DNA of 64,000 bases from JAFDWI01 sp963764215 (lineage in GTDB: Bacteria > Actinomycetota > Acidimicrobiia > Acidimicrobiales > Iamiaceae). Below the pieces are notes generated by a model, which was given only the letters and a program-made list of their open reading frames with translations, had not been told where the DNA came from and made no database searches. The stretch lies in contig CAVXRS010000007.1 in the NCBI GenBank assembly GCA_963764215.1, forward strand, positions 186,001 to 250,000, written 5' to 3'. The position numbers and the translations under genes were made by a program. Positions 17,312 to 27,298 of the stretch are shown here, one piece after another; position 1 is the stretch's first letter; every line of letters starts with the position of its first letter.

Positions 17312-17476
17312 GGTCGTGCGGTCCAGTCCATCGACGGCTGATTCCAGCTTACGCCGTCGAGCGCGAATCGGGACGGCACGATACCCCACCGGCGCGACCC
17401 CGCCATGTCAGGTCCGGGTCGATGGGACACGACCGGCGCGACAGACTGGGCGGTGGAACCGGATCCGGGAGCGCCC

Positions 17477-18232
17477 ATGACCTCCGCAGAGCAACGACGA
17501 GCCACGCTGCAGGCCAACCTCGAAGACGTGCGCGCCCGGATCGCCGCGGCGGCGGCCCGGGTCGACCGCGATCCCGACGAGATCCGCCTGATGCCGGTCA
17601 CCAAGACCGTGGGCGCCGAGGACATCCGCTGGCTGGGCGACACCGGTGTCGAGGTGGTGGGGGAGAACAAGGTCCAGGAGGCCGAGTCCAAAGCTGCGCT
17701 CTTCGAACAGCTCGACCTGAACTGGGCGATGATCGGCCATCTGCAGACCAACAAGGTCAACCAGGTCGTCGGCGCCGCGGTCGAGCTGCACGCCCTCGAC
17801 CGGATGAGCCTGGCCACCAAGCTCGATCGGCGCCTCGAGGGGATCGGCGAATCGCTCGACGTGTTCATCCAGGTGAACTCCTCGGGTGAGGAGTCCAAGT
17901 ACGGGCTCGACCCGGCTGACGTCCCCGGCTTCGCTGCCCGGATAGAGAAGCTGGAAACCCTGCGGGTGCGTGGCCTGATGACCCTTGCGGTGAACTCGCA
18001 GGATCAGGCGGCGGTGCGACGTTGCTTCGCGACCATGGTCGAGCTGCAGGAGCGGCTCCGCCAGGAGGCCGACGAGCCGGGCCGCTTCGACGAGTTGTCG
18101 ATGGGGATGTCCGGCGACTTCGAGCTCGCGATCGAATACGGGGCGACCACCGTACGGGTCGGCCAGGGGATCTTCGGGGCACGCGACCCGGGCACCGGCC
18201 ACCACCGGTCGGGAGTGGAAGCACCGTCGTGA
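17477..18232 (+). CDS. yggS: YggS/PLPBP-family pyridoxal-phosphate homeostasis protein
   Basis: A 251-residue TIM-barrel fold type III PLP protein. The PLP lysine lies in LMPVTKTVGAEDIRWL (about residue 39). Conserved segments GENKVQEAESK, WAMIGHLQTNKVN, VFIQVNSSGEESKYG and SMGMSGDFELAIEYGATTVRVG phosphate loop all match the family. It buffers free PLP and affects amino-acid pools; no catalysis is known. In many actinobacteria this gene sits in the cell-division cluster; here it is next to arfB instead. ATG 17477 follows a GGGAG sequence. Confidence 0.95.
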   Translation: MTSAEQRRATLQANLEDVRARIAAAAARVDRDPDEIRLMPVTKTVGAEDIRWLGDTGVEVVGENKVQEAESKAALFEQLDLNWAMIGHLQTNKVNQVVGAAVELHALDRMSLATKLDRRLEGIGESLDVFIQVNSSGEESKYGLDPADVPGFAARIEKLETLRVRGLMTLAVNSQDQAAVRRCFATMVELQERLRQEADEPGRFDELSMGMSGDFELAIEYGATTVRVGQGIFGARDPGTGHHRSGVEAPS

Positions 18233-18289
18233 CCGTTCGGTCGCGCCGGCGGGGATGGCCCGTGTGGGCTACCGATCGGGGGACCCGCC

Positions 18290-18706
18290 GTGGCTGACGG
18301 TGATTTGGTGGTGTCGCGGTCGCTGCGCATCCCGCGCTCCGAGATCGACATGCGGTTCACCACCTCGAGCGGGCCGGGTGGCCAACACGTCAACAAGGTG
18401 GCCACCCGGGTCGTGTTGCGCTTCGACGTGCGCGCATCGAGGGCGCTCAGCGACCAACAGCGACAGCGGATCATGCAGCGTCATGGCCAGGTGGTCCAGG
18501 TCGCGGTGGACGAGACCCGCAGCCAGGCCCGCAACCGCGTCCTGGCCGAACAACGACTGGCCGACCAGTTGGTGGCCGCGCTGCGAGTGCGCAAGCCCCG
18601 GAAGCCGACCCGGCGCACCCGCGGGTCGATCGAGCGACGATTGCAGGCCAAAGCCCGCCGCTCACAGACCAAGGCCAACCGTCGCAAGCCCCGGCCCGAT
18701 TCGTGA
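18290..18706 (+). CDS. arfB: Alternative ribosome-rescue factor ArfB (GGQ peptidyl-tRNA hydrolase)
   Basis: A 138-residue protein with the release-factor GGQ motif in TTSSGPGGQHVNKVATRV (about residues 24-41). It ends in a lysine/arginine-rich tail (KARRSQTKANRRKP) of the kind that enters the empty mRNA channel of stalled ribosomes. It hydrolyses the peptidyl-tRNA ester on non-stop complexes without a stop codon. The GTG start at 18290 is preceded by GGGGGA. The length fits the family. It lies 57 bp after yggS and may be co-transcribed. Confidence 0.95.
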   Translation: MADGDLVVSRSLRIPRSEIDMRFTTSSGPGGQHVNKVATRVVLRFDVRASRALSDQQRQRIMQRHGQVVQVAVDETRSQARNRVLAEQRLADQLVAALRVRKPRKPTRRTRGSIERRLQAKARRSQTKANRRKPRPDS

Positions 18707-18752
18707 GGAGTCGGCCGACGAACGACCCGGCGATCTCCTCGCGGTCACGCGG

Positions 18753-19361
18753 TCAACGGTGGCTGCCTTCAGCGGCGCGATCGGGTCGGTTGAGGCTGCG
18801 CTGCGCGGCCATGGCCAACAGCCGGACGATGCCACCCAACAGGATCAGGTCGAACAGCATCTGGATGCTCGCGATGATCCGCGCCATGTGGGTGACCGGT
18901 GCAATGTCCCCGAAGCCGACACTCGACAGCGTGGTGATCGTGAAGTACAGCGCGCCGATCTGATCGAGATTCTCGGTGAAGGATCCGGGCTGCGCGCGGC
19001 TCAGGGAGAGATAGATCGAAGCGAACCCGACGATCAGCAGGGCCGCGATGGTGCCCAGCGAGATGATCGCACGGGTCTGGGGGATCCGTGCCCGCGAGAT
19101 CGAACGGATCTCCCAGAAACTCACCACCAGGAGCAGGACGATCGCCAGCAGGGTCCGCACCACTTCGCCGGATCCCAAGATGCCTTCCAGGGGGGCGACG
19201 AAGTAGGCGACGGCCAATCCCGTCCAGGTCAAAGAGACGTGCAAGAGCACGCGGAACGCCTCGCGCCGCCGTTCGGGGACGTCGAGGTCCCGATAGCGGA
19301 TCGGTTGGGGTCGCGGCTCGGTCGGGTCTGGCAACTGGGAGCTCCTCGTGTCCCCGCTCAC
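18753..19361 (-). CDS. Two-TM potassium-channel-type protein
   Basis: A 202-residue membrane protein. It has two N-terminal helices (about residues 38-58 and 68-86), an outer helix around 100-120 (SLGTIAALLIVGFASIYLSL), a pore loop with the selectivity-filter-like TLSSVGFGD (about 143-151) and a final helix (ASIQMLFDLILLGGIVRLLA). The filter matches the K+ signature T-x-G-F-G-D apart from SSV. No RCK/TrkA domain follows, so it would be ungated by nucleotide. GTG 19361 is the apparent start. It lies 71 bp downstream of the YrhK-like gene on the same strand. Confidence 0.85.
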   Translation of the reverse strand: MSGDTRSSQLPDPTEPRPQPIRYRDLDVPERRREAFRVLLHVSLTWTGLAVAYFVAPLEGILGSGEVVRTLLAIVLLLVVSFWEIRSISRARIPQTRAIISLGTIAALLIVGFASIYLSLSRAQPGSFTENLDQIGALYFTITTLSSVGFGDIAPVTHMARIIASIQMLFDLILLGGIVRLLAMAAQRSLNRPDRAAEGSHR

Positions 19362-19432
19362 CCTAGTTGTGGGGTCTTACCGCACTTCGTCAACCCGCAC
19401 GGCGCACCCTTGGCGCATCGGCGCCGGACAGC

Positions 19433-19750
19433 TCAGAAGTCGTGCGAGGCCTCGGTCGGCCCGGGGGAACCCGCGTGCATCCGTTGCAGGTGCACCCGAC
19501 GAACCAGCCGGATCACGGGACGGATGAGCATCTCCACGCTGCCGATCACGAACAGCCAGGTCGCGGCATAGGTGGTGGACTCGGAGAAGAACAGGAAGCT
19601 GCCGACGAGAAACCAGAGCCCGATGAGGATGTCGTTGCAGATGCTGACGACCTCGTAGCGCCGGCGGATGATCAGCTCTTCGTGACCGATGTGGAACTCC
19701 CAGGTGGTCGATTCGGGTGCCACGTCGGCGGATGGTCGTTGGCCTGGCAT
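19433..19750 (-). CDS. YrhK-domain small membrane protein
   Basis: A 105-residue protein matching the YrhK-like domain. It has LIIRRRYEVVSICNDILIGL WFLVGSFLFF and a second helix (TWLFVIGSVEMLIRPVIRLV), followed by a basic tail. Two transmembrane helices are predicted and function is unknown. It probably forms a unit with the downstream potassium-channel-type gene, 71 bp away on the same strand. Confidence 0.8.
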   Translation of the reverse strand: MPGQRPSADVAPESTTWEFHIGHEELIIRRRYEVVSICNDILIGLWFLVGSFLFFSESTTYAATWLFVIGSVEMLIRPVIRLVRRVHLQRMHAGSPGPTEASHDF

Positions 19751-19853
19751 CGCCGCCGAGGGTATCGGTCGACCCGAGCCGGCACCACCGGTTTCGACCC
19801 GATCCCACGGACGCTTCGACGCCGGGGAGTGGTCGAGGTGCTAGGACCTTGCC

Positions 19854-20345
19854 ATGACTCCGGACGACCTCGTCGAAATCGAATCCATCAAACGTCTCAA
19901 GTTCCGCTACCTGCGGTGCCTGGACCAGAAGCTCTGGGACGACATCGCCGGGTGCTTCGTCGAAGACGCGACCGCCTCGTACGGGGGTGGCGCGTACGAG
20001 CTGACCGGGCGAGACGAGATCCTGGAGTTCCTCACCACCTCGATGGGCGCCACCACCATGGTCACCAGCCACCGCTGTGGCCAACCCGAGATCGACCTGG
20101 TCGACGCCGACACGGCCACGGGCACCTGGGCACTCCAGGACGTGGTGATCCTGACCGACGCCGAGGTCGAGATCCGCGGCGCCGCCTTCTACACCGATCG
20201 CTACGTGCGCACCGACGGTGCGTGGCGCATCGCCCACACGGGCTACCTGCGCACCTACGAGGAGCTGTTGCCGCGGAACTCGATCGCGGGGCTGAAGCTC
20301 ACCGCCCACTTCTGGGACACCGGGGGCCGTTCCCGACTCGGCTGA
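19854..20345 (+). CDS. NTF2/SnoaL-like protein
   Basis: A 163-residue SnoaL-like cone-fold protein. The opening IESIKRLKFRYLRCLDQKLWDDIAGCFVEDA is highly typical. It then has a GGGAYELTGRDEILEFL segment, the TSHRCGQPEIDLVDADTATGTW strand and FYTDRYVRTDGAWRIAHTGY. Relatives include dehydratases, isomerases and aromatic-ring hydroxylase small subunits. The conserved Tyr/His/Asp positions are present but substrate is unknown. It is followed 35 bp later by a sugar-epimerase-like gene on the same strand, so the two may be one unit. Confidence 0.88.
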   Translation: MTPDDLVEIESIKRLKFRYLRCLDQKLWDDIAGCFVEDATASYGGGAYELTGRDEILEFLTTSMGATTMVTSHRCGQPEIDLVDADTATGTWALQDVVILTDAEVEIRGAAFYTDRYVRTDGAWRIAHTGYLRTYEELLPRNSIAGLKLTAHFWDTGGRSRLG

Positions 20346-20379
20346 CGTCGCCGGGCCCGCCACCCGGTACCCTGCGACG

Positions 20380-21294
20380 ATGCCTACGAATTCGACGCCC
20401 CAGGGGATCGCCGCCGGAAGCCGCATCGTGCTGACCGGCGTCACCGGCACCGTCGGCGCACCGGTCGCGACCGCGCTCGCCGCCGACCACGACGTCATCG
20501 GCGTGGCCCGCTTCACGGACCCGTCCGCCCGCGCACGTCTGGAAGCTTCCGGGGTCACCTGCGTGCCCTTCGACCTGGTCGACGGGGACTATGCCACGTT
20601 GCCCGACGACGTCGACCACGTCGCACACTTCGCCGTCAGCCACACCGGCGACTGGGATGCCGATCTGCGTGCGAACGCCGAAGCGGTCGGCCTGCTCATG
20701 CAACGCTACGCGTCGGCGTCGAGCTTCCTGCTCTGCTCGTCGACCGCGGTCTACCGGCCTGCCGGGGCCGAGCCCCGCGCGGAGACCTCACCGCTGGGCG
20801 ACAACCACAAGGATCTGATGGAGACCTACTCGATCGTGAAGGTCGCCACCGAGGCCGTCGCCCGCACCATGGCCCGCCTGGAAGGGCTGCCCACCACGAT
20901 CGCCCGGTTGAACGTGCCCTACGGCGACGGGTGCGGTCTGCCGTCGTTCCATCTCGCCATGCTCCAAGGGGGACTGCCCATCGACGTGCACCCCGAGAGG
21001 CCGAACCTGTTCAACCCGATCCACACCGACGACATCGCCCGCATGACCCCGCTGCTGCTGGGTGCGGCCGGCGTTCCGGCCACGATCGTCAACTGGGCCG
21101 GCGAGGAGACGGTGAGCGTCGAGGACTGGTGCGCAGAGCTCGGAGAGCTCACCGGCCTGGAGGTGGCCTTCAACGACAACCCGACCATGGTCGCCAGCGT
21201 GGTACCGGATCTGACCCGCATGCACGAACTCGTCGGTCCGGCTGCGGTGAGCGTGCACGACGGGCTCCGGCGGATGGTCGAAGCCCAACAGTGA
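20380..21294 (+). CDS. NAD-dependent epimerase/dehydratase (extended SDR)
   Basis: A 304-residue extended SDR with the NAD site LTGVTGTVGAPVATAL (TGxxGxxG, about residues 14-29), then VDHVAHFAVSHTG and SSFLLCSSTAVYRP. The catalytic tyrosine is in ETYSIVKVATEAVAR (YSIVK = YxxxK) and the substrate loop is RLNVPYGDGCGLP. The C-terminal part carries NPIHTDDIARMTPLLL. The reaction may be epimerisation, reduction or dehydration of a nucleotide sugar or a steroid-like alcohol. It is convergent with the P450 gene, 19 bp between stops. Confidence 0.88.
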   Translation: MPTNSTPQGIAAGSRIVLTGVTGTVGAPVATALAADHDVIGVARFTDPSARARLEASGVTCVPFDLVDGDYATLPDDVDHVAHFAVSHTGDWDADLRANAEAVGLLMQRYASASSFLLCSSTAVYRPAGAEPRAETSPLGDNHKDLMETYSIVKVATEAVARTMARLEGLPTTIARLNVPYGDGCGLPSFHLAMLQGGLPIDVHPERPNLFNPIHTDDIARMTPLLLGAAGVPATIVNWAGEETVSVEDWCAELGELTGLEVAFNDNPTMVASVVPDLTRMHELVGPAAVSVHDGLRRMVEAQQ

Positions 21295-21313
21295 AAGGCC
21301 CAAAGCGCGCCGG

Positions 21314-22579
21314 TCAGGCGTGCGGGGAAGCTGCCGCGGGGGCGTCCACGAAGCGCAGCGGCAGGGTTTCCGGCCCGAAGATGCCGATCGGTGGGCGCCA
21401 GGTCGCTTCACCGGCGAGCTCGAAGGAGGCGAACGTTTTCGCCATCGCGCGGAATGCGTCCTGGAGCTCGGCCCGGGCGAGGTTCGCGCCCAGACAGTAG
21501 TGCCGGCCTCCGCCGAAGGAGTTGATCGCCTCGCGGGCGAGGGTGACGTCGAATTCCAGGGGACATTCGTACACCGCAGGGTCGGCGTTGGCGTGATTGA
21601 GGCCGAGGGTCACGAACGTACCGGCGGGAATCAGATAGCCGGCCAACTCGACGTCCTCGGTGGCGATCCGGGGCACCGAGCCGGCCGCGCCCCGGAAGCG
21701 GAGGATCTCCTCGACGGCCCGGTCGACCAGTCCGACGTCGTCGCGCAGGTGTTGCCACTGGTCCTGGTGATGTGCGAAGAACCACATGCCCAGGCCCAGT
21801 TGGTTGCGGGTCGTGTCGTGGCCGGCGAAGAGCATCGCGGTGACCATGTGGGCGACATCGCCCTCTTCGAGGTTCGGATCGTCGCGTTGCGCCTGGATCA
21901 GCGACGAGACCAGGTCGTCGCCCGGGTCGTCTCGTCGCCGTTCGATCAGAGCGCTCACGTAGTCGGACAGGTTGCCGATGCCCCATTCGATCTCGTCGCG
22001 GTGCTGGGCCAGCTCGGCGGACAGTGCCCAGGTCATGGCCTTGTTCCAGGACGCGAAGTCCCCTCGGTCCTCGGGGGGGATGCCCAGCACCTCGCAGATC
22101 ACCTGCACCGGCAGGCGATCCGCGAACGAGGCCATGAACTCGCAGTGCTCACGGTCCAGTGAGGCGACCAGGTCGTCGACGATCGCGAGGATCGCGGGGC
22201 GCACCGCGGCGACCGCCCGTGGGGTGAGCGCGCGGGTCGCCAGGCGACGCAGGCGGATGTGCCGGTCGCCCTCGGAGGCCAGCACCGAGGTGGAGAGTCC
22301 GGCGACGAGCTCGTCGTCGGTGCCGAGGCCCTGCATCGCGGTGATCTCGGGAATGCCGCTGCGCAGTCGTTTGTCGCCGAGCGCGGTGTGCACCGCGTCG
22401 CGACCGATCACCATCGCGCCGAGCTCGCTGGTCAACACCGGGCTCTGTTCCCGCAGTTCGGCGATCCGCTTGCGCATCGCGTCGAAACCCGCGGTGCAGG
22501 GGATCTCGGGACCGGTGCCGTCGGAGAGGAAGAACTCAAGCGGATCGAACTTGGGGGCCTCGGCCAGCGTGCGGGTCAT
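21314..22579 (-). CDS. Cytochrome P450
   Basis: A 421-residue soluble P450. The I-helix oxygen-binding motif is AGHDTT (252-257), the ExxR pair is EILR (291-294) and the haem-ligand loop is FGGGRHYCLG with Cys362. No membrane anchor is present. It should hydroxylate a hydrophobic substrate using electrons from a ferredoxin and reductase; a ferredoxin-NADP reductase gene is 8 kb away at 30020 but no ferredoxin gene is seen. ATG 22579 has GGAAGG eight bases upstream, so the 14-residue longer frame is rejected. Confidence 0.95.
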   Translation of the reverse strand: MTRTLAEAPKFDPLEFFLSDGTGPEIPCTAGFDAMRKRIAELREQSPVLTSELGAMVIGRDAVHTALGDKRLRSGIPEITAMQGLGTDDELVAGLSTSVLASEGDRHIRLRRLATRALTPRAVAAVRPAILAIVDDLVASLDREHCEFMASFADRLPVQVICEVLGIPPEDRGDFASWNKAMTWALSAELAQHRDEIEWGIGNLSDYVSALIERRRDDPGDDLVSSLIQAQRDDPNLEEGDVAHMVTAMLFAGHDTTRNQLGLGMWFFAHHQDQWQHLRDDVGLVDRAVEEILRFRGAAGSVPRIATEDVELAGYLIPAGTFVTLGLNHANADPAVYECPLEFDVTLAREAINSFGGGRHYCLGANLARAELQDAFRAMAKTFASFELAGEATWRPPIGIFGPETLPLRFVDAPAAASPHA

Positions 22580-22655
22580 GAACGTGTTCCTTCCGTCCGG
22601 CGTCGCCGGACCTGGTGGCACAGGTTACCCACCGTAACAGTCCGCGATCGGCCGG

Positions 22656-23900
22656 TCATCCGCCGAGCCAGGCCAGCGCGGCTTCGGTCATGGCCTCCAC
22701 GCCGATGCGGATGCTCGGCTCGGGCTCGGGTGCGAAGCGGGGCGAATGGTTGTAGGCGATCTCCTCGTTGTAGCGGCCTTCGGCAAGGGCCTTGGAGATC
22801 CGCTCGGGGTCGGTGACACCGACGAACCAGAACACCGTCGGGCAGCCCGCCGCGGTGCCGAAGTGGCCGAAGTCCTCGCTGCCGGTGAGCAGCGGCGAAT
22901 CGACCACCGCGTCGGCTCCGAAGTGGTTCCGGAAGGTGTCGGTGACCCGGTCGGTGGCCTCGGGGTCGTTCGCGAGCAGCGGCAGCGACTCGAAATGGTC
23001 GATCTCGGGATCACGGGTGCAGCCGGCCGCCGCGCACTCGCCGTCGACGATCCGGCGCACCGCGGCGAGCACCTGGTTGCGCACGAATCCCGAATAGGTG
23101 CGGATGCTCAGCAACAGCTCGGCGTCGTCCGCGATGACGTTCGCCTTGGCGCCCACCTGCACCGAGCCGACCGTGACCACCGCAGTCTGGGTGGGGTCGA
23201 CCTCGCGGGACGGGATCGTCTGCAGGCGCAGGATCACCGCGGCGGCCAGCACCGCCGGGTCGATCGTGTACTGCGGCGACGACCCGTGGCCGCCCCGGCC
23301 GTGCAGGGTGACCCGCAGCGCATCGGCGGCGGCCATCGCCGGGCCCGAGCGGTGCAGCAGCCAGCCGGCCGGGGCCGGAGCGGTGTGCTGGCCGAGGCAG
23401 ACGTCCGGCGTGCCGAACCGGGCGAACAGGTCGTCGTCGATCATCTCCTGCGCACCGGCGCCGACCTCCTCGGCCGGTTGGAACACCACCAGCAGGCGGC
23501 CCTGCCACTGGTCCTTCTGGTCCATGAGCGCCTGCGCGGCGCCCAGCAGCCAGGTGACGTGCATGTCATGGCCACAGGCGTGGGTGACACCGACGTCGTG
23601 GCCGTCCTGGTCCGTGCTGCGCACGGTGCTCGCGTACGCCAGACCCGTGTCCTCGGTCACCGGCAGGGCATCCATGTCCGCCCGGCACAGCACGGTCGGA
23701 CCGTCACCGTTCTCGTACACGCCGACCACACCGGTCCGCCCGACGCCACGGGAGACGGCGTAGCCGAGCGCTTCGAGGCGGTCGGCGACGATGCCGGCGG
23801 TTCGGGTCTCGGCGAAGGACAGCTCGGGGTGGGCGTGCAGATCCTCGTAGAGCGCACGCAGGTCGTCGAGGTCGACGGCGACGGCGGTGGCGTTGGACAT
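22656..23900 (-). CDS. M20D-family amidohydrolase (aminoacylase/hippurate-hydrolase type)
   Basis: A 414-residue metallopeptidase-like protein. Metal and catalytic motifs are in order: LHAHPELSFAE (about 21-31), CRADMDALPVTE, THACGHDMHVTWLLGAA, VVFQPAEEVGAGA and GSEDFGHFG near the C-terminus. These are all canonical for M20D enzymes that remove acyl groups from amino acids or auxin-like conjugates. The dimerisation domain (DALRVTLHGRGGHGSSPQYT) is complete. It lies 77 bp downstream of P450 in reverse orientation, and 71 bp from the SNF2 gene's end on the same strand. Confidence 0.95.
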   Translation of the reverse strand: MSNATAVAVDLDDLRALYEDLHAHPELSFAETRTAGIVADRLEALGYAVSRGVGRTGVVGVYENGDGPTVLCRADMDALPVTEDTGLAYASTVRSTDQDGHDVGVTHACGHDMHVTWLLGAAQALMDQKDQWQGRLLVVFQPAEEVGAGAQEMIDDDLFARFGTPDVCLGQHTAPAPAGWLLHRSGPAMAAADALRVTLHGRGGHGSSPQYTIDPAVLAAAVILRLQTIPSREVDPTQTAVVTVGSVQVGAKANVIADDAELLLSIRTYSGFVRNQVLAAVRRIVDGECAAAGCTRDPEIDHFESLPLLANDPEATDRVTDTFRNHFGADAVVDSPLLTGSEDFGHFGTAAGCPTVFWFVGVTDPERISKALAEGRYNEEIAYNHSPRFAPEPEPSIRIGVEAMTEAALAWLGG

Positions 23901-23971
23901 GTCCCCTCACGGATGCTGGACGGTCGGACGCGCACCAGTGTCGCGCGGCTTTCGAGGCGCCGCGGCGGTGA

Positions 23972-26900
23972 TCAGCCCGGGTCGAACAGACCGCGGATGT
24001 CCGACTCGGTCAACGCTCCGGACATCGCGCCGTCCGCGTCGATCACCTCGGAGAACAGTGCGGCCTTGCGGGCCTTGAGCGCCATCACCTTCTCCTCGAT
24101 GGTGCCCGTGGACACGTACCGGTACACCACGACCGGGTTCGACTGGCCGATCCGATGCGCCCGGTCCACCGCCTGGGTCTCGACGGCCGGGTTCCACCAC
24201 GGATCGAGCACGAAGCAGTAGTCGGCCTGGGTGAGGTTCAGCCCGACCCCACCCGCTTTGAGGCTGATCACGAACACCGGTGCGGTGCCCTCGGTGAACT
24301 CGGCGATCGCCCGGGCGCGGTTGCGGGTGCGACCGTCGAGGTAGGCGTGGTCGATGCCCGCGGCATCGAGACGGTCGCGCACTCGGGCCAGGTAGCGGGT
24401 GAACTGACTGAACACGAGTGCCCGGTGCCCTTCGGCGAGCACCTGGGTGAGGTCCTCGACCAGGCGGTCGAGCTTGGCCGAACCGACGCCGTCGTGGTCG
24501 GGGTCGACGAGCCCGGGGTCGAGGCTGAGCTGGCGCAGCAGCGTCAGGGACTTGAAGATCTCGAACCGGTTCCGTCGCAGGTCGCCGACCAGTCCCAGCA
24601 CCCGCTGGCGTTGTCGCTGCAGTTGGGTCTGGTAGATCCGGGCGTGTCGGGCGCCGAGCTCGACCTCGATGGTCTGTTCGATCTTGGGCGGCAGATCCGC
24701 GAGCACCGCTTCTTTGGTGCGCCGGCGCATCAGCGGGGCGACCCGGCGGCGCAGCACGCCGAGCAACTCGGGTGCCTCCCCGCGCTCGATCGGTTTGCGG
24801 TACACCTCGGAGAAGCGTTGCGGGTCGGGGTAGAGCCCCGGGGCGACGATGGACAGCAGCGACCACAGATCCATCAGGCTGTTCTCCATCGGGGTGCCGG
24901 TCATCGCCACCTTGGTGACCGCGCCGATGCGGCGGACGCACTGGTAGGTCTTGCCCTGGTGGTTCTTCACGAACTGGGCCTCGTCGAGGAAGACGATCTC
25001 CCAGCCGATCGCCGCGTACGCTTCGAACTCGAGGCGGAACAGGGCGTAGGAGGTGACCACGAGGTCGGCACCGGCGGTCGCCTCGGCGAGGGTCGTACCC
25101 CGACGTCTGTCGGTCGCCGTGATCGTCACGGTGCTCAGCCCGGGAGCGAATCGCATCGCCTCGTGGGCCCAGTTCGCCACGACGCTGGTGGGGGCGACGA
25201 CCAGAAACCGGGCCTCGGGTTGTTGCGCACGCACCACCAGGCATGCGGCCAGCGCCTGGATGGTCTTGCCCAGCCCCATGTCGTCGGCCAGGATCCCGCC
25301 GATCGCGTTGCGGTGCAGGAACGCCAGCCAGTCCAGGCCCTGCTGCTGATACGGACGGAGCTTCGCCTGCAGGCCTTCGGGCGGTTCGACGCTCTCGGGC
25401 GCGGCCAGGTCGCGGCATTGCGGCGAGGCTCGCCGAGAAGGCTTCGCTCTGGGAGCGCACCACTCCCAGCTCGGTGAGCTCGTCCCACCATCCGGCCTGG
25501 AAGCGGTTGATCCGCACGGTGTCGTCCCCGGTCGTATCGGCGAGTCCGCGCGCCTCGTCGATCAGCGCCTTGAGCCGGGAGAACTCGGGGCGGTCCAGGG
25601 TCAGCCAGGTGCCGCTCGGCAGGATCAACACCTCCTCGTCGGCGCTGAGCGCGCGGAACAGCTCCACGAAGGGGATCTCCTCGCCGTCCATGCTGACCTC
25701 GACGGTCAGATCGAACCAGTCGGTCCCGTCGGCGCCGGGGGCCGCGTCGGCGACCTGGAGCGACACCAGCGGGTCGCCTTCGGCTTCGCGGAACTGGGGG
25801 AGCGCGGCGTCCTCGGTGGCTTCGACCTCGACGGCGACCTGGCCGTGTTCGGTCAGCTTCGGCACGACCCGGCTCAACAGGTGCACCGCATCGACCCCGG
25901 TCACCGACCCGCTGAGGAGCCGCCCGTCGGCGTCGCGGAGCACGCCGTCGGGGGCGGCATCCAGATCGAGTGCGGCGATCGCGGCCCGCTCGGCTGCGAG
26001 GTCCCGGCCGCTCCGGGCCCGGCCACCGGCCCGGGCCGCCCCAAGGTCGTGGTCGACGACCCGTTCGCCTCGGCGGTAGCGGGCGAGCCACCGGTACCCG
26101 GCCTCGTCGACGGCGGTGCGCCCGATCGTGAGGACCAGCGATTCGAACGTGCTCGAGGCGATGTCCACCGAACGGTCCGACGAGCCGACGCTCGCCCATT
26201 GCGCCAGGTGCGGCTGGAACACGTCGAGGAACTCGTCGACGTCCGCGGCCGGGACGCGCAACGGTGGACGGTCGAGCAACCGGGTCAGGTCGGGATGCGG
26301 GGCCTCGTCGAAGCGCACCAGGGTCAGCGACCCGTCGGCCGCGGTCACCGCGGCGCCATGGGCGGGCCTGCCGATCAGCGCGCACCGTCGACGGTCCCAT
26401 TCGACGCGGCCCTCGTGCAGGGTGACGAACGTGGACAGGGTCACGTTCCCGTCGGCGTCGGCACCCAGATCGACGGTCAGGCTCGCCGGTTCGTCGGCGA
26501 GCTGGACCCGGCCGGTTCGACCGTCACCGTCGACCAGGGCCACGCCGACCTCGCGGGCCCGCTCGAGGTTGAGCCACACCTCCGGTCCGAAGTCGGCGAG
26601 CGGGGCCGGACCGGTGGCACTGGAGGAGTGGACGTGCCGGCCGCCCGCGGCCATCGTGCGGATCACCGCGGTGTGCGCCGGGTCCAGCTCCGGATGGACG
26701 CGGTAGCCGTAGCCGGTGAAGTCCCGCCAGTCCGCCCCGGACTTGATCCATCGGTCGCGTTTGCCCATGCGCAGCGGGCGGATCGTCGCCGACGCGCCGA
26801 CGTCGGCCCTGGAGCGATGCGAAGCGGGCACGTCGAGGGTCACCTGCAGCGCGAGGGGGAGGCGCGCCGCGACGGTGGGTTCGGTGTCGACGATGCCGGT

Positions 26901-27236
26901 CAGCGCGCGTCGCCAGTCGGAGAATTCGGCGATCGCCTCGTGGTGCGCGGCGCGGGCGGTGAGGATCGTCGCCACCGTGTGCTTGCATGCCCCGCCAAGT
27001 GGGCACGAGCAGTCGTCGTAGATCCCCACGCCCGATGCCCTCACCTGCCATTCGACCCGCACCAGGTAGGTGTTGCGACCCGATCCGGCGACCACGGCCT
27101 TGAGGAGTCCGGGTTGGTCGCCGATGAGCCGCACCCGGTGTTCGGAGGCGTACTTTCTGCCCCGGGCCACCGAGCCGCCGTCGAAGAGGCGATCGAGCAC
27201 CTCGTCGGTCACGACGTCGATCGGGGATTCAGTCAC
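23972..27236 (-). pseudogene. SWIM-finger SNF2-family helicase, one frameshift
   Basis: The N-terminal part (from GTG 27236, about 607 residues) has a SWIM zinc finger (CSCPLGGACKH, about residues 75-85) and a beta-rich SNF2-associated region. The C-terminal part, in the next frame from about 25415 to 23972, contains the full ATPase: GILADDMGLGKTIQ (motif I), FLDEAQ (II), TGTPMEN (III), and in the second half VFSQFTRY, LKAGGVGLNLTQAD and DRAHRIGQ (VI). The two halves join if one extra base is removed near 25412-25418 (AAMPRPGR becomes AAM-RDLAAPESVEPPEGLQ). All helicase motifs are intact, so a sequence error is more likely than decay. It acts on DNA-protein complexes; the precise role is unknown. 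Confidence 0.85.
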
Positions 27237-27298
27237 GCGACACCCCACGGTACCGGTTCGTGACGCCTGCCGGAACGGGTGCTGGCAGACTCGGCCGG

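Noticed and set aside
25845..27263. 472-residue plus-strand ORF
   Set aside because: Antisense to the SWIM/SNF2 N-terminal half; composition is Arg/Gly/His-rich shadow.
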